A stretch of DNA of 64,000 bases. It comes from Nemopilema nomurai (Eukaryota > Cnidaria > Scyphozoa > Rhizostomeae > Rhizostomatidae). The notes below the pieces were generated by a model. That model had not been told where the DNA came from and searched no databases. It was given only the letters and a program-made list of their open reading frames with translations. The stretch is taken from the NCBI GenBank assembly GCA_003864495.1, contig ML133488.1, positions 3,632,674 to 3,696,673 on the forward strand, in the 5' to 3' direction. Positions 26,501 through 37,100 of this stretch are shown in pieces (position 1 is the first letter of the stretch; the number at the start of each line of letters is the position of its first letter). Made by a program: the position numbers and the translations under genes.

Positions 26501-26936
26501 ATCACTCAAGACCACTTATAAAACTCAAACTACAACGTGAAATGAATAACGGATCGAAAACATTGGAAAATTTCTTTTCTTTGAAAAGGGCGACGAAAGT
26601 ATCAAAATAACAAGCAGAAAACTTAGTTTACTCTGTAGCAAATGTTTGACTGAGTGGCACCATTAACACCAGACATATTATAGTCATAAAAAATTCATGT
26701 TGCAAACATTGAAGCAGATATGGACTCACACACACCCATATACTTTAACTTACCACAATCTCCGAGAATTTCAAGTTCAGTTCATTTTCGTCGGGCATAG
26801 GGAGAGGGAGTTCCACTGGCTGCAAACCATCCTTCTCAGGTTCGTATTGTATTTCGGGTTGACCCGCTCCACATCCAAAACATGCGAATATGCTCGCTCG
26901 CCTCGGCATATTTCTCACTGGCCTAGTTTCCACCAC
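258..26936 (-). CDS. DAAM: DAAM-type formin, 28 exons, 3' end off window
   Basis: Dishevelled-associated activator of morphogenesis: a cytoplasmic formin that nucleates and elongates actin filaments and links Rho and Dishevelled (Wnt/planar polarity) to the cytoskeleton. Coding exons in transcript order: 26936-26754, 23142-23053, 21542-21477, 21148-21060, 20550-20473, 15950-15893, 11682-11592, 11191-11085, 10758-10648, 10153-10050, 9610-9544, 9181-9064, 7771-7636, 7323-7295, 6911-6877, 6460-6338, 6110-5858, 5594-5500, 5108-5064, 3878-3816, 3574-3488, 3115-2901, 2357-2269, 1899-1786, 1369-1269, 891-830, 616-556, 392-258. Every join keeps the frame, and they total 2805 nt (935 codons). Domain order is GTPase-binding region, DID/FH3, coiled coil, FH1, FH2. 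The end of FH2 and the DAD tail lie left of base 258. The match to vertebrate DAAM1 is nearly continuous as recalled from family knowledge. The start could be Met1 (26936) or Met10 (26909); the second resembles the MAPRKR-like start of DAAM1. Confidence 0.96.
1267..1268 (-). other. DAAM: GC 5' splice site (GC-AG intron) in DAAM FH2
   Basis: On the minus strand the exon ends ...CGAAAG and the intron starts GCAAGTTG, a perfect GC-AG donor context (AG|GCAAGT). The next acceptor is TTTTAG before 891. The join gives LLERK followed by [14 protein letters not shown], which aligns with the DAAM family without gap. No GT donor nearby gives an equally good product. Confidence 0.85.
3896..4660. repeat. 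15-bp minisatellite (GCAAGAATATTAC[A/C]A) in DAAM intron
   Basis: About 50 head-to-tail copies of a 15-bp unit, GCAAGAATATTACAA or GCAAGAATATTACCA, with a minority of A-to-T or deletion variants. A variant segment (AGAATTTTAAAAGCAAG, then TTTATTATT) occurs twice, at about 4235 and 4478, which shows that a larger block was duplicated inside the array. Because 15 is a multiple of 3, both strands stay open for 130-200 codons (LLVIF or ILQAR repeats). These are repeat artefacts, not genes. On the DAAM sense strand each unit reads as CTGGTAATATTC or TTGTAATATTC. The array ends about 20 nt before the splice acceptor at 3879. Confidence 0.95.
5858..6110 (-). CDS. DAAM: DAAM exon 17: FH1 proline-rich domain
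   Basis: An 84-codon exon with a short helical lead-in ([19 protein letters not shown]) followed by proline runs ([25 protein letters not shown]). FH1 domains recruit profilin-actin and feed the FH2 ring. The tract is shorter than the very long FH1 of many vertebrate DAAMs, so fewer profilin sites are expected. It ends in phase 1 with donor G|GTACG and continues with a glycine run (GGGGDGFF) in the next exon. Plus-strand frames over this exon read as Gly-rich open frames, but these are shadows. Confidence 0.95.
6338..7323 (-). CDS. DAAM: DAAM exons 14-16: linker and coiled coil
   Basis: Exons 7323-7295 (29 nt), 6911-6877 (35 nt) and 6460-6338 (123 nt). The first two are micro-exon sized and encode a short acidic/basic linker (MTMDDFKDD, then [10 protein letters not shown]). 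They were accepted because the phases fit on both sides (AG|A, A|GT, phase 0) and both have standard GT-AG ends. The third encodes a heptad-like helix ([18 protein letters not shown], then [16 protein letters not shown]), the dimerising coiled coil that precedes FH1 in diaphanous-related formins. The 29-nt exon is the least certain exon of the gene. Confidence 0.8.
7636..15950 (-). CDS. DAAM: DAAM exons 6-13: DID/FH3 armadillo region
   Basis: Exons 15950-15893, 11682-11592, 11191-11085, 10758-10648, 10153-10050, 9610-9544, 9181-9064 and 7771-7636. They encode the autoinhibitory armadillo domain, recognisable by [111 protein letters not shown] and [17 protein letters not shown]. In the family this domain binds the C-terminal DAD and keeps the formin closed until Rho-GTP binds. 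Two acceptor choices were decided by phase: exon 8 must start at 11191 (not 11183) to join GCG-G with TT, and exon 12 at 9181 rather than 9175 to keep the residues before DAKSAS. No inactivating change is seen. Confidence 0.94.
11683..15892. other. 4.2-kb DAAM intron
   Basis: Lies between exons 15950-15893 and 11682-11592. It contains the TIR element at 13244-13646. Elsewhere I see only AT-rich sequence with short chance open frames and no splice-bounded coding segment on either strand. Confidence 0.6.
13244..13646. mobile_element. MITE, Tc1/mariner-like, copy 1 (403 bp)
   Basis: The ends are inverted repeats: left GTACACGCTTTTTTATAAG followed by GAAC, and right GTTTC then TTATAAAAAAGCGTGTAC, its reverse complement with one mismatch. 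Reading TA as the target duplication, the terminal repeat starts CACGCTTTTTTATAAG. There is no open frame of note, so it is non-autonomous. A longer related copy lies at 42274-42910. Confidence 0.8.
16310..16870. other. GC-richer insert-like block with perfect hairpin
   Basis: About 560 bp visibly richer in G+C and CpG than its surroundings. It includes a TATA-like CTTTTATA at about 16559 and a perfect 9-bp hairpin, ACGGCGTGA (16677-16685) with TCACGCCGT (16697-16705). Near 16801 GAGCTAAACAGATAGAGCACC resembles a degenerate RNA polymerase III A box, but I find no convincing B box. It may be an old retroelement or LTR remnant; no family is recognised. Confidence 0.35.
18983..19146. repeat. G-rich 11-bp minisatellite (GGGAAGGGCAG)
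   Basis: About 15 tandem copies of GGGAAGGGCAG with GGGG/GGGA variation, inside a DAAM intron. Every unit has two runs of at least three G, so the plus strand can form many alternative G-quadruplexes. DAAM is transcribed from the minus strand, so the G-rich strand is the template and the RNA carries the C-rich complement. The minus-strand open frame (LPFPCPSPA repeats) is a repeat artefact. Confidence 0.93.
20473..26936 (-). CDS. DAAM: DAAM exons 1-5: N-terminus and GTPase-binding region
   Basis: Exons 26936-26754, 23142-23053, 21542-21477, 21148-21060 and 20550-20473. Exon 1 encodes a basic start, a Cys-containing stretch (SIFACFGCG) like the FIFCCF of DAAM1, then [19 protein letters not shown]. 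Exon 2 carries the family signature DELDLT and EKKWQIYCS, which belongs to the Rho-GTPase binding region. Exon 3 (66 nt) encodes [12 protein letters not shown], matching a segment that is optionally spliced in some DAAM proteins; it is 22 codons in phase 0, so skipping it would keep the frame. Exon 4 gives [10 protein letters not shown] and exon 5 gives [14 protein letters not shown], the start of the armadillo-like DID. Introns 1 and 2 are 3.6 and 1.5 kb, far larger than those in the 3' half, as expected for regulatory 5' introns. The GTPase-binding role is from family knowledge. Confidence 0.93.
20551..23052. other. DAAM introns between exons 2-5
   Basis: Three introns (20551-21059, 21149-21476 and 21543-23052) flank the 66-nt exon 3 and exon 4. 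They are AT-rich. I see no element or gene in them beyond the DAAM exons. Confidence 0.55.
23143..26753. other. DAAM first intron (3.6 kb) with CpG-free block
   Basis: Separates the start-codon exon from exon 2. From 24775 to 25853 (1079 bp) I count no CpG dinucleotide, and only about three more between 24240 and 24775, whereas flanking sequence has many (for example 26340-26400). No splice-bounded coding exon or named repeat is seen. Confidence 0.7.
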
Positions 26937-29900
26937 ACTGGACTGGCTTCACACTGTTGCTTTTATTTGCTTACCAAAGGAATCTGGTTATAAGCACAGC
27001 ATTTGAATAAACAAATACCTCTACCTCGAATTCATGCTAATGATTTGGTTGATTCGGATTATTTACAAATTCTGTTAATAAACTTGCCCTGTCCTCTCGC
27101 TATGTCAGTCCAACACTACTGAGATTTGAATACGAAAACAGCATTGACACCCTCATTCAAATGTTAGACAGGGCAACAAGATAAAAGATGGACTGGAATT
27201 TTTCTCCAGTCCGCAATTTAGCAGCCGATAGTGTAAGCCCTTGTTCCATGGGAAACAATCCTTGAAGAGCTTTGAAGAGCAGTTCAAGTACTATTCACTT
27301 TTTGTACAACTCTAGCCGTAAAATTGAAGTTTAAATGCTTCAGTAGTATTTTCATTTAATTTTTGTAAGTTTGTGCAGATAAGATGGGCCCTTCCTGAAC
27401 GATAAGTAAAGAAATGAAATCTGAAATAATGAAAGAGAGTGATTGAAATTCTGTTAAAGTAACCACAACACTTTCGGTCTACCAGAGCGTGGGTGACAAC
27501 TATAAAAAGATTTGATTTTATAGAAAAATAAAATAAATTTAAAAAATTGAGAGAAAAAATCAGGATATGGGGAACTTTCTAAACGGGAAACACTTTTATC
27601 TAAAATCAAATTTGTCATAATAATGAACAAACTTCGTACACCTTTATTTTTGGACGTTCCAAAAACATTTGATAGAAGTGTATGCATGGTACTATTTAGG
27701 GACCCAGCTTCTTTTATGCAAAACCATCGCCCATGAAATCTAGCTAGGGAAGATGAGAGGTGTGACTTTTTGCTAAAATAGAGCACGTCTTCTCGACGTT
27801 TCGACACGAGTGAAATAGGTTACGCCTGACATGTGGTGATCAATCGAGGGGTGTTGAGGGCTCAATATCAACAACTGAGTACTGACAAGGAGCAACTCAG
27901 TGCTTTGAAGAGGCATCAATGAACATTTATAGAACCAAAGAGCTTTGATGCTTCATAATATGTCTACTGGAGAGGTTAATATCCACTCCTACAATGAAAC
28001 TTGACGTGTGAATATAGGCAGAGTGAGAGATTTGGCGTATGACTAAGCTTGAGTCCCTCTTCTTTTGAACTGGAAGGAGAAAAAATAGGATGGCAAAATC
28101 CTTAGACTACCAAAGACTACTTTTTAAGGGCATATTTCGATATTTATAGGTATTTATATAGGGTAATCTTTTCCAAAAACGTTTTTGCTGTATTGTTGTT
28201 TATTGCATTTAACCAAATGCATATATTTCACTCAAGAGCAATCTTATTAACGCGCAGGGCGAGCCACCCAGAGGCAGAACGGAGACCTTTACACTTCAAA
28301 ATATTGAAGAGGTAGTATAATATTATTAGGGGAAATGGGCCGTCGAAGTATCTTTTTCAAAAAACCCTTTGGTAAAAAGAGTGCGGTAGCGGAAAACCTC
28401 ATGCTACGAGAGTTCTACCCTGGGGTTTAGGCAGCCACCGAAAATGGACAACCAAAATCGAGATCAAGCCTTTACAATTTCTCAGGTATCAAGAGCATAA
28501 TAATTGAATAAAACTAGTTCAGTTCCTTTGTGCGCTCTACAACCTCGCTACGAGTCTTGTCTCTAACCCCTTTCTCAATTCTGGGCAGCCTTCTGAACAA
28601 TAATGTGACACTACGTGGACTTACAAACTATCATAGTAAATATTCACATGCGAATCCGGCGCTTTCAAACATCCCCCCTCCCAAATTGGATATGCGAACT
28701 GGTTTCTCACTTTTTTTGTGGTGGCCTCCGAAGGCAGAGGCTTTGGATGCCAGGAACTTTTCGAATATTGTTATAAATTTTTTAAGTTTATTTCTTTGCA
28801 ATTTTTATTCGAAATTTGGCCCCCACTCGAATTCCTTTGTCCCACCGGAGGCCCTGCTAATTTTTGGGGACCGTTGAAGGAATAAAACTCTAATTAAACT
28901 TGAGAAAATTCTTTGTTGGACCATTCACAATTAGAATTATGGAGGTAGGGTAGCGATGTGCCAATTTGGGGGGGGGGCGTGAAGCTCCAATGTCTGGAAA
29001 GGAGTGAGGATCGAGTGAGGATTATCCAAAAAGAGCCTTTTTGACTTGATCAATTTCCACAAGTATCCGTTTTGGAAACCAAGCCACCATTCTCATATCA
29101 AAGCAAGGCATCAAAAGTGCAGGACGCAAACAGATAACTTTATACCCGTAAATGACTGTACAACGTAAATAGGGCCACAATTAAACTTTGCAAATGGTTT
29201 TTGGGGGTGCTAACTTGCCAATTAATTTGCTGGAGAGAAAGAGGGCAACTTGCTTCGTGGCGACAACCAAGATGAATGTGTCCTTGAACTGTTCGCTTAA
29301 AGTTTGCTGAATAAAGCAACGAATTCAAATATTGATAAACTGGAGTAAACCGCCTCCTGCCTCTGTATGCACAGGGTCGCCGGACCTGTTTGCAGTTTCC
29401 AAAAGCGACGCAAAGCTGAACAATGCAGGTCGAAAGGGAAAGAGGACGGAAAAGAGGCTCGATAGATGGTTATATTCAGTTATTTGCTCTTCAAGAGAAA
29501 GCGAAATCATCTAGTAAATCATTTTCTGGGGGGGTGGCCACAAGGCTCTTCCATTTCATCTAACTGTAAAATTGAATAAAGAATCGAGTCATCAGCTCTT
29601 CTTAAGTATAGTAATGGCTATCTTATCGTATAAATGTGTTTACATAAATGTAAATGTGTGAGAATTAGGTTCTGTAGTAAGCCAAAGTCAGGTTGCCCCC
29701 ATAATCCATGCACAAAGAGCTCGCATCTTTGCCTTTAAAGCCAGCAACCTAAGGCACCATAGAATAAAGATTTAAGCAGATAATTGCAATGTTTAAAGTC
29801 TATGACGTCATCCTAGCTCAGACTCAGGGCTAAAAAATAAACACCTTAAATTTAAATAATTATTCCTTAATGGTACTCTGCATGCAAAGCAACCATAGAT

Positions 29901-30039
29901 TAAAAATCCTTGTAAAATAAATTTTAATGATAGAACAGCATATGAGACATAAATGTTTGTAACATTTTCAAAAAGATGTACCTAATTAGAAGCTTGCTAC
30001 GCATTTAAAATGAGGCCTAATTTTCAGCTTCGTGTAGTG

Positions 30040-30212
30040 CAGGGGACTTTAATTTTAAGTTCGGAAGGGGGGGGGGGGACAAAATATGAAAACGAAAGGT
30101 TTAGTACGAGCTGTCGTCACGGTGCAGAAAAAAATTTGTTGAGCCATTGTCCTCCTTGTTCTCTTACAAACCACCAAAAGTACAGAACACTTGTCCTACT
30201 TTTCTCTACTTA
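30040..30212. repeat. dispersed repeat R, copy 1
   Basis: Contains a G run followed by GAAAACGAAAGGTTTAG, a middle part with GTCGTCAC, then TTCTCTTACAAACCACC and TTTTCTCTAC. The same order of blocks recurs at 39530-39685. No coding content. Confidence 0.6.
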
Positions 30213-31080
30213 AAAAAAATTCAATTTCTTTCTTCATTGCTTTAAAAAAACATCTTGCTCTACAAACTTGTTAAGTGTTTGTGACCATCGCCTTCTACGT
30301 AGGCTAAGTAGATTATTTTTTTCTCTCTAAAAATAAGCAATACTTTGTGACTTTACAAAAGGCCAATTAATGGTAGGTACAGGTAGGACCATTTTCTGAC
30401 TGCAAATAAAGTAGATACACTAAAAGCAAGAGAATGAAAGTTTGCGCTTGTTAACGTTAAAGTTTAATTCAAGCATAGCATTATCTGGAGATAATATTGT
30501 TTCGAAAGCATCACATGCTCGATACACGCAACCTTGGCTCAAAGACTGCTTGGGAATTGTTTGTTCAAAAGCACAGTAGCTCAAGACAGGGTATAAGCAT
30601 AGTCAGAATATGCTTGGCTGTTCTGTCCTGAGTTTCGCCATGAGAAAGTTGCAGCACAATGATTTAGACAGCATAAAATGTGATTTGAACTTGCTGAATC
30701 AGATTTCTGCGGATAAAGGCTTCTTGCACACCTGAAAATGTTTGGCTTTGTATCTCATTAGTTATTGTGTTATTGTTGAGAGTAACAACTACCGTAATGA
30801 ATTAGCAAATTTCCCTTCAACATCAAGGACCTTCACTCCATGCACCCAAGTCCTTTCGATCATACAGAAGCATTAGGTGTCAAATAGTTCAAAGAACAAC
30901 AATCCCTAGCCAAATTGTTCAACGCATTAGCATCGCTTCGCCTATAATGCACATGTGAACATAAAAATATTAAATCAAGCATCAAAGATCAGGGGAGTCT
31001 GTAGCAAGGGGCAGAGATAGCACTCCCCCAGGGTATTTGTAACAGGATTAGTCACTCTTCCGTTAACCTCGTTTCGCTTA

Positions 31081-31135
31081 TAATTATAATCGATCATTAT
31101 ATCATTACAATTATATATAATTATATCAATCATAA
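31081..31135. repeat. AT-rich palindromic stretch
   Basis: Overlapping palindromes of TATAATTATA type (ATTATAATCGATCATTAT, then ATTATATATAATTATAT). Simple sequence likely to form cruciform or slipped structures. No gene. Confidence 0.5.
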
Positions 31136-33242
31136 TCGGTCAAATTGTAACTTGTATATAACGTATGATTAGTAGATTGGTAAGGAGTGGTAGTTGTAGA
31201 TGGAGTCCGTTACTGATCAGATTTTACAATGAACAGATTCTCTCTCTGAGTTATCGTCTCCCGCCAGGCGATCTAAATGAAATCTTGTTCTCCACTTGTC
31301 TGCTGTTTACACACAACACTGTTGCTCCCACCTGGACATCACAAGCCGTAGCTTTGCAAATTGCAAATAAAACTGACAAGCGGCAGGGACACTAACGAGA
31401 GAGGCCCTAATGAAAGTGGGTACTTAAGAAGGTATGACAAGTACAATATCACTTTAGACATGCAACAGACTGGATATCTTTCTTGCATTATGAGGTGTTC
31501 AAGGTATGGCCTTCAGGCGATTCACTAATTTCTAATGGCCCTTATTGAGGCACCGTGGTACCATCCCAAACTGTTTTTGCAAGCCAAAGCTTGCGCAAAT
31601 CTTAACCTCAGCGACAACTAGAGGGGCATGATACCTTTGAAGATCTTTTGAATCCGGGAGTAATGTCATCTAAAAAATGCTTAAGAAATCATATAGGCTT
31701 GTGTTTTGGTTGGAAATAAACTTCTTTGAACCTGGGTCGTGATCAGCGAGTGAAGAATGGAAGCGACAGGTCGCCATGTCAACTGCTGGACACACCCCTT
31801 TCAAGATGTGGAATACAATGATTGAACAATCAGATGGTCACAGGATCAAGGGCACAGACCTGTGCCGGGGTGTTGTTGAGCCCCTCTTTGCAAAAATCAG
31901 AGGAGCAGTCCCCCGTGGTAAACAGGTACTTAAGCATTAGGTTAAATCAACCTAAAAGAACAAGGACAATAATAAAACGACACATGAGATCCAATAAAAA
32001 GGTCTTTAAGATGTCACTAGATTGAAAGGAAAACACAGGGAATTGATTAATTCTAGCGTGGTAGGTAGAAATCTATTTAGTGGTGTTACACAGTTCAAAA
32101 AAGGTCATAAGACCTGTTTCAATTTTTTCACGATCATTAAAAGGATCATGGTTGGGCGTAACGATTACAATTTTTTACAATCATGGTTGGGCGTAACGTT
32201 TACCAGAATAGAAGCTGAACTAAAGCAAGTACAGTTAGGAGTTTTGTTTGCGCACCCATATGAACCTTTTCTATTCTAACAGCTTACCGCACTAAGACGG
32301 GGTCGCTTAGGAAGTGCGGATAGTGATGTTTCTACCTCAACAGGGCTTGCATTTGGCTCAACACTGAAGCAAACATTTTCACTTTGCTCCAGTAGCTAGG
32401 AGCCTCTTTCGCATTAAGCTTCGTGATTTATTGTTTGCATTTCCTATATTGACCTCGATTCCAAGGAGTTAATCAATTCAATTCAATAAATGGCCAGCCG
32501 TGACAGGCGTGACTCAAGTAAAAAGTCGCGAGATTTTTCTATAAAGCTGCGAATATTTTCGTTCTAATCCGTTTTTTTCAAAATGAAATTGAATCGTAAG
32601 CAAACAGAGATTTTAAAGAATATGCCTCCGCCGTGTGACAAAAATTGGTCTTGTCAATTTTTGGGAAGAAAAGTTTGGTTGAAAATAGATAAGGAGTATG
32701 GAATTATAAGAATGTCTACATGACTACCCATCATCACCCAAAGTGACAAGAAGAAAATAGCTGGTTGATTGTTAGTGACTTTATTAATAGTGTGCACCCC
32801 TAATGTTTTACTGGTATCTTTCTCCAATTTGAAAGCTTTAATATTGCACAAAATGATATCAAGTTTCAACTGTGCAACGTTGGCAAAAATTTCAGGGAAA
32901 AATCTTGATTCCCTTGCTTTGATTTGTGTCTCAAAGTTACCTTAAAAAGAAGAGCCGATAGAAGCAAAAAACGTTGTTGATAATGAGTAGAATTGAAGTC
33001 AATTGAATGAAGGCACTGTTGATGAGATGTGAAATAATGAATCTTTATGCAAAAAATTGCGCAAAAGCAGAGCCAACATTGGTTACTGAGCATGACAAAG
33101 AAAAATTTCAATTGGTCTACTTAGAGAGGATATCTACACAAAACAGAGGATAAAGTTAAGTAGATGTGTCGTTTTGAAATTGCACATCGCTTTCTCTGTT
33201 GCTTAAATTAGGTGGGACAATATCAAAGCTGCATAATATGTT

Positions 33243-33756
33243 TACCGTAAAAGGTGAAATTAGCGCCCCCACTCAAATAACCGTCCCTGTCAAATAAGCA
33301 CCCGGGCCAAAAACAATGTTCGCAATAGGCACCCCCCTTAACTAACAGGGTGTTAATTTCAACACAAAATTCACACGGGACACTTTGAATTTAGAGAAAG
33401 CAAAAGTTCATTGTCAACATGCATTTGAATCTACTTAGAAACAAGAAATCACCGTTTAATGTTCTTGACCTATTTGAAATGGACGAAAAGGTTGCTGGAA
33501 ACGCAGGGCCTAAATTTTTACTTAGACCATGAAGAGGATAAAAATACTAATGACATTCTATAAAACCCTTCAATGAGTGTGTACTACGTTTGTTATGATC
33601 TTCCTAAGAAAAAGAACTGGTAAACACTGAAAATGATTTTTTTTTCTTAATTGATGCGAGCAAAAATTAATAAGCGCCCCTTCTGAATTAGCCACCCCTG
33701 TCGAATGAGCGCCACGTGCAAAAGTTTATTTTTCAAATATTTCGTCATTTACGGTA
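33243..33756. mobile_element. MITE with TACCGTAAA termini (514 bp)
   Basis: Begins TACCGTAAAAGGTGAAAT and ends ATTTCGTCATTTACGGTA, which are inverted to each other. Inside, two direct-repeat-like arms (GCGCCCCCACTC... and GCGCCCCTTCTG...) each carry CCCTGTC[A/G]AAT[A/G]AGC. The terminal motif is shared with the element at 41802-41927, so both belong to one family. Confidence 0.75.
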
Positions 33757-34183
33757 ATGCTATCACACCTCGTTAGTAAGAAGATTCTTCCACGATTTCT
33801 TACAACTTGTAATTTTAATATGAAACTTTGCTATAAATTCTATGAAAAAGCTCCACTGTGATTGCATAGAAGTCTTTCATCCAATGAAGTGCAACTTGCA
33901 TACGGTTGTAACAGAGCATGAAAAAATGTTTGAAAGGTAGGGATAAACTCTTAATAATGATAACGCTGACTAAATCATTCGCTGACAAGAAAAAATTATG
34001 AGTTAATGTATTCTTGTAACGAAAATGGAAAGTCAACGTCTTCTTCAGGTGGGAAATCAAAAATATCTTGTAAATCTGTTATTGGTGGATCTACAGCCTT
34101 GAAAAAGTGTATACCCGTTCCATCATGTTGGCCAGAAGAAGATAGGCTTCCCGATTGCAGGACTGAATTTAAGGAAATCGTTT

Positions 34184-37100
34184 CTATGCCTTCCTGTGCT
34201 CAAATAATTTATTTGCGCTGTCAATCGTACTGGGAAATACAAGGTTACCAAACGCCTTGTCATACAAAAGACAAACATCTTCCTGATGACTATTTGATAT
34301 CTCTGTGACGTCATTATCCACTACAACTTTCGTGAGGTTTATAGAGGGAGCAGAGCCTCGTGTGTTGCAGCTTGAAAGCGTTTCCTGCTGTGTGAAGGAG
34401 CAAGGTGTTGTGCTTGATATGGACAAGTTCCGGGCTTCTAGGGCGTTGTCCATCACTCTGCCATCCGAGTGCGGTATGTTCACACCTGCGGACATGTTTT
34501 CTATGCCCTGGTACAGAATATTCACAAACGAACATTCCCCAGGTATACTATGGGGCTTTACTCCACTGGAGGTCGTCGTTGAAGAGCCTACGGATGGGGT
34601 TGCTGTTAAAGCTTCAACGCGATTTCTTTTCTTCTGGTCCGGGTAAAACTTCTGTGGCAATTCAATTGCATCTTCAACTAAATGCATCAAAGGAATGCCG
34701 TTTGGAAAAGCTTTGAACGCGTCAGAAGCTATTTCCATTCTAGGTCTTGCTTTTTTAATCTCATTGTCGAAAGCCCTATCCTTTCGTTTGCGTGCCATTT
34801 CTCTTTTAGTGTCTAAAAGTGATTTCTGTTCACGTACTTTCTGTTCTTCGTGGGAGCAAGAATCCGTGAATCCCAGCTGTTCAAAATCACTCTTTCCCCT
34901 GAATTCAGATTCGTTTGATAGAGCCTGTATTAGAAGAAAATATTACATCTTTAGTCGAAACAAAAGAGAAAGTGTACTCTACACTGAGGTCATATAAACT
35001 GAGGAAGCATGCTTATTCAGTGCTGTAAACTTCTTAATTCGGCTAAACCTGACTGTTACCAAATTACATGTTTCGCTTTTCTATGTGTTCCATTCAAAAC
35101 ATCTATACATTTGGCTTTGTTTATCGCACCTATAAATGATATTTATAAAGAAGCAAATCAGCACTTTCCACGGGCTTGAATATGCAAGTAATCTGGCAAC
35201 AGCTACCACTGTTTTGGTATTCATGCCATAAGCAGAAAAAGGAAATCGAAACAGAACGCAAGAACACCAGACAATAAAGTCATAGAAAACTGACGGAGCT
35301 CAATACATCCCGAAAGCATTGAAAAAATCTGCCAACAATAGTTAAACTCCTATCATTTATTGTGAGAGGTGCGCTCCTGCTAACAGGCAAGGCTGAAATT
35401 TCCCTTTAAGATATGGAAAACAAGTGGCTTGTTGATCTGCATCTTTAAAAAAACTATTGGGCTCTATTAAGCATAATTTTTATATTTGAAGATGTTTGGA
35501 AAGCCAAAAATAGAGTGAGCATAACAAATAGGTGTAACGAAGAGTGCAGGAAGGAACACAACAAAATGGCAATCCCGTTTTGTCTTCTTTGGCTTCCTCT
35601 TCTTTACGTAACTTTACCGTACTTATTGGCTTTTGCTATTCACCTTCCAACTTCGACTCTCCAGTTTTAACTCCGTCTCCTCTCTCCTCGGTAATGATAA
35701 CAACTCTCGTGGGTCTGGTACCCAGGGTAACACATTCAGTGTCAAAAAACACAAAATAAGGAAAGCTGGCGCGTTTTGAAGGGGAGATTTGTAGGGTTCA
35801 TGTGGACCAAGGCGAAACTGTAGAATCAGGGTTCTACAAAAAAACATTCTGACGTTTGAGTTTGATGGTACGGTGCCAGAGGTAATGGCAGGTTTATATC
35901 ATTTCTGAAAGACAAACTGTTTCTGTAGTATCCCGATTCTACAGTTCCTCCCTGACAAAGTTGAACCGGCTTACGTGCTTATAATAGAGAGATTTATGTC
36001 TTCTGTTTACTGTAAATTCGAGAAAGTAAATAACAAAACGTGAGAGGAAGAAACAAATGTTTTTAATTTGGAGCTTTGCACTCCCAAACTAACTCGACAA
36101 ATAACTAAGAACCTATTTTGTTTGACTCAATAATTATACTAACAATACACTTTGATTGAGTTACCTGGGTATTGACAACAAACACACAGGATTGTCGATG
36201 ATGCTCTCCCGTACAACTTCGCAATCAACCAACTGAGTCAAGGCGCTCGGGGTAACTATCTATATTAACTATTTGTAAAAATTGCGTAATGGAGAGTCAC
36301 GTGGGCTTGTTTCAATCCTTATGATTAGTCAATGAACTTCAGCGTATCCGTTCAATGGATCATGCAAAGGCGATGACATCATCTTCTTGGAAGGAATCGC
36401 TCAAACCGAAAGTCACGCCGCCGTGCTTTCGAACAAGAGCCGAATCAGGGCGAAGAAAAGGACGTGCAGCATAACAACAAGGGCATCAGAGCAGATCGTG
36501 CGGACTAGGCGTATTGACTGTTTGTTTTTTTTTGACAATCACGTCACAGGAACATATCAAAGAACTTGGGCGACTGGCCGGAGAGCTGCCATTTAGCTGT
36601 AGCAGACATAAAATTTGCAGCAGAAAGATATGAAAAGCTTTAAAGTCAGGTACTTAGGTTGCTATGCTTATGGGAATAAAAATTCCTTTGCATATCTACC
36701 TTTTTGAAATACTCAGGATTTCTTGGTTCCTTCTTTGTATTTTTGCGTTTTAAAGCTTGCCCCTCCCACTTTTTTGGTTCCATTTGAGGCACTGTAGATA
36801 GGTTCGTTTTGTCCGCCAAGCTAGATCACAATAACTGGGCCGAAACATGTTAATCCATGTATTGGGGCTTATATTGATAGGATCTTCTACAGATCTTCTG
36901 TTCACTTAATTTTCCTAACTTTCATGAAATATTGAAACACTTTATTCAAACATCTCAAGCCTTCAGCAACTCGAAACACCTGTTTCACATTGTACCACAC
37001 AACAGCCACGCCCCTGGACATGTAAAGTTAAGTCATTATACTTTCTCCTACCCGCTGTCTTTATGTTTACAAACCGAGCATGACAAGCTGCAATCTTACA

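Larger units (their letters stand above)
26937..34183. other. 7.2-kb spacer between DAAM start and the upstream gene
   Basis: Both flanking genes are on the minus strand, so this holds the DAAM promoter and 5' UTR and the 3' UTR of the next gene. Contents: homopolymer G runs at about 28970, 30068 and nearby, a dispersed repeat copy (30040-30212), an AT palindrome (31081-31135), a short direct repeat (32145-32163 and 32180-32198) and the TIR element at 33243-33756. An ATTAAA on the minus strand near 33813-33818 could serve as poly(A) signal for the upstream gene. Open frames up to 117 codons exist (27454-27807 minus, 28530-28877 plus), but none has a recognisable domain or splice support. Confidence 0.55.

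Noticed and set aside
27454..27807. 117-codon minus-strand frame upstream of DAAM
   Set aside because: No domain, no splice-site pattern, and composition like neighbouring AT-rich spacer.
34305..34716. plus-strand frames of 103-113 codons
   Set aside because: Shadows of the 741-nt last exon of the minus-strand gene, whose own frame is longer and phase-linked to upstream exons.
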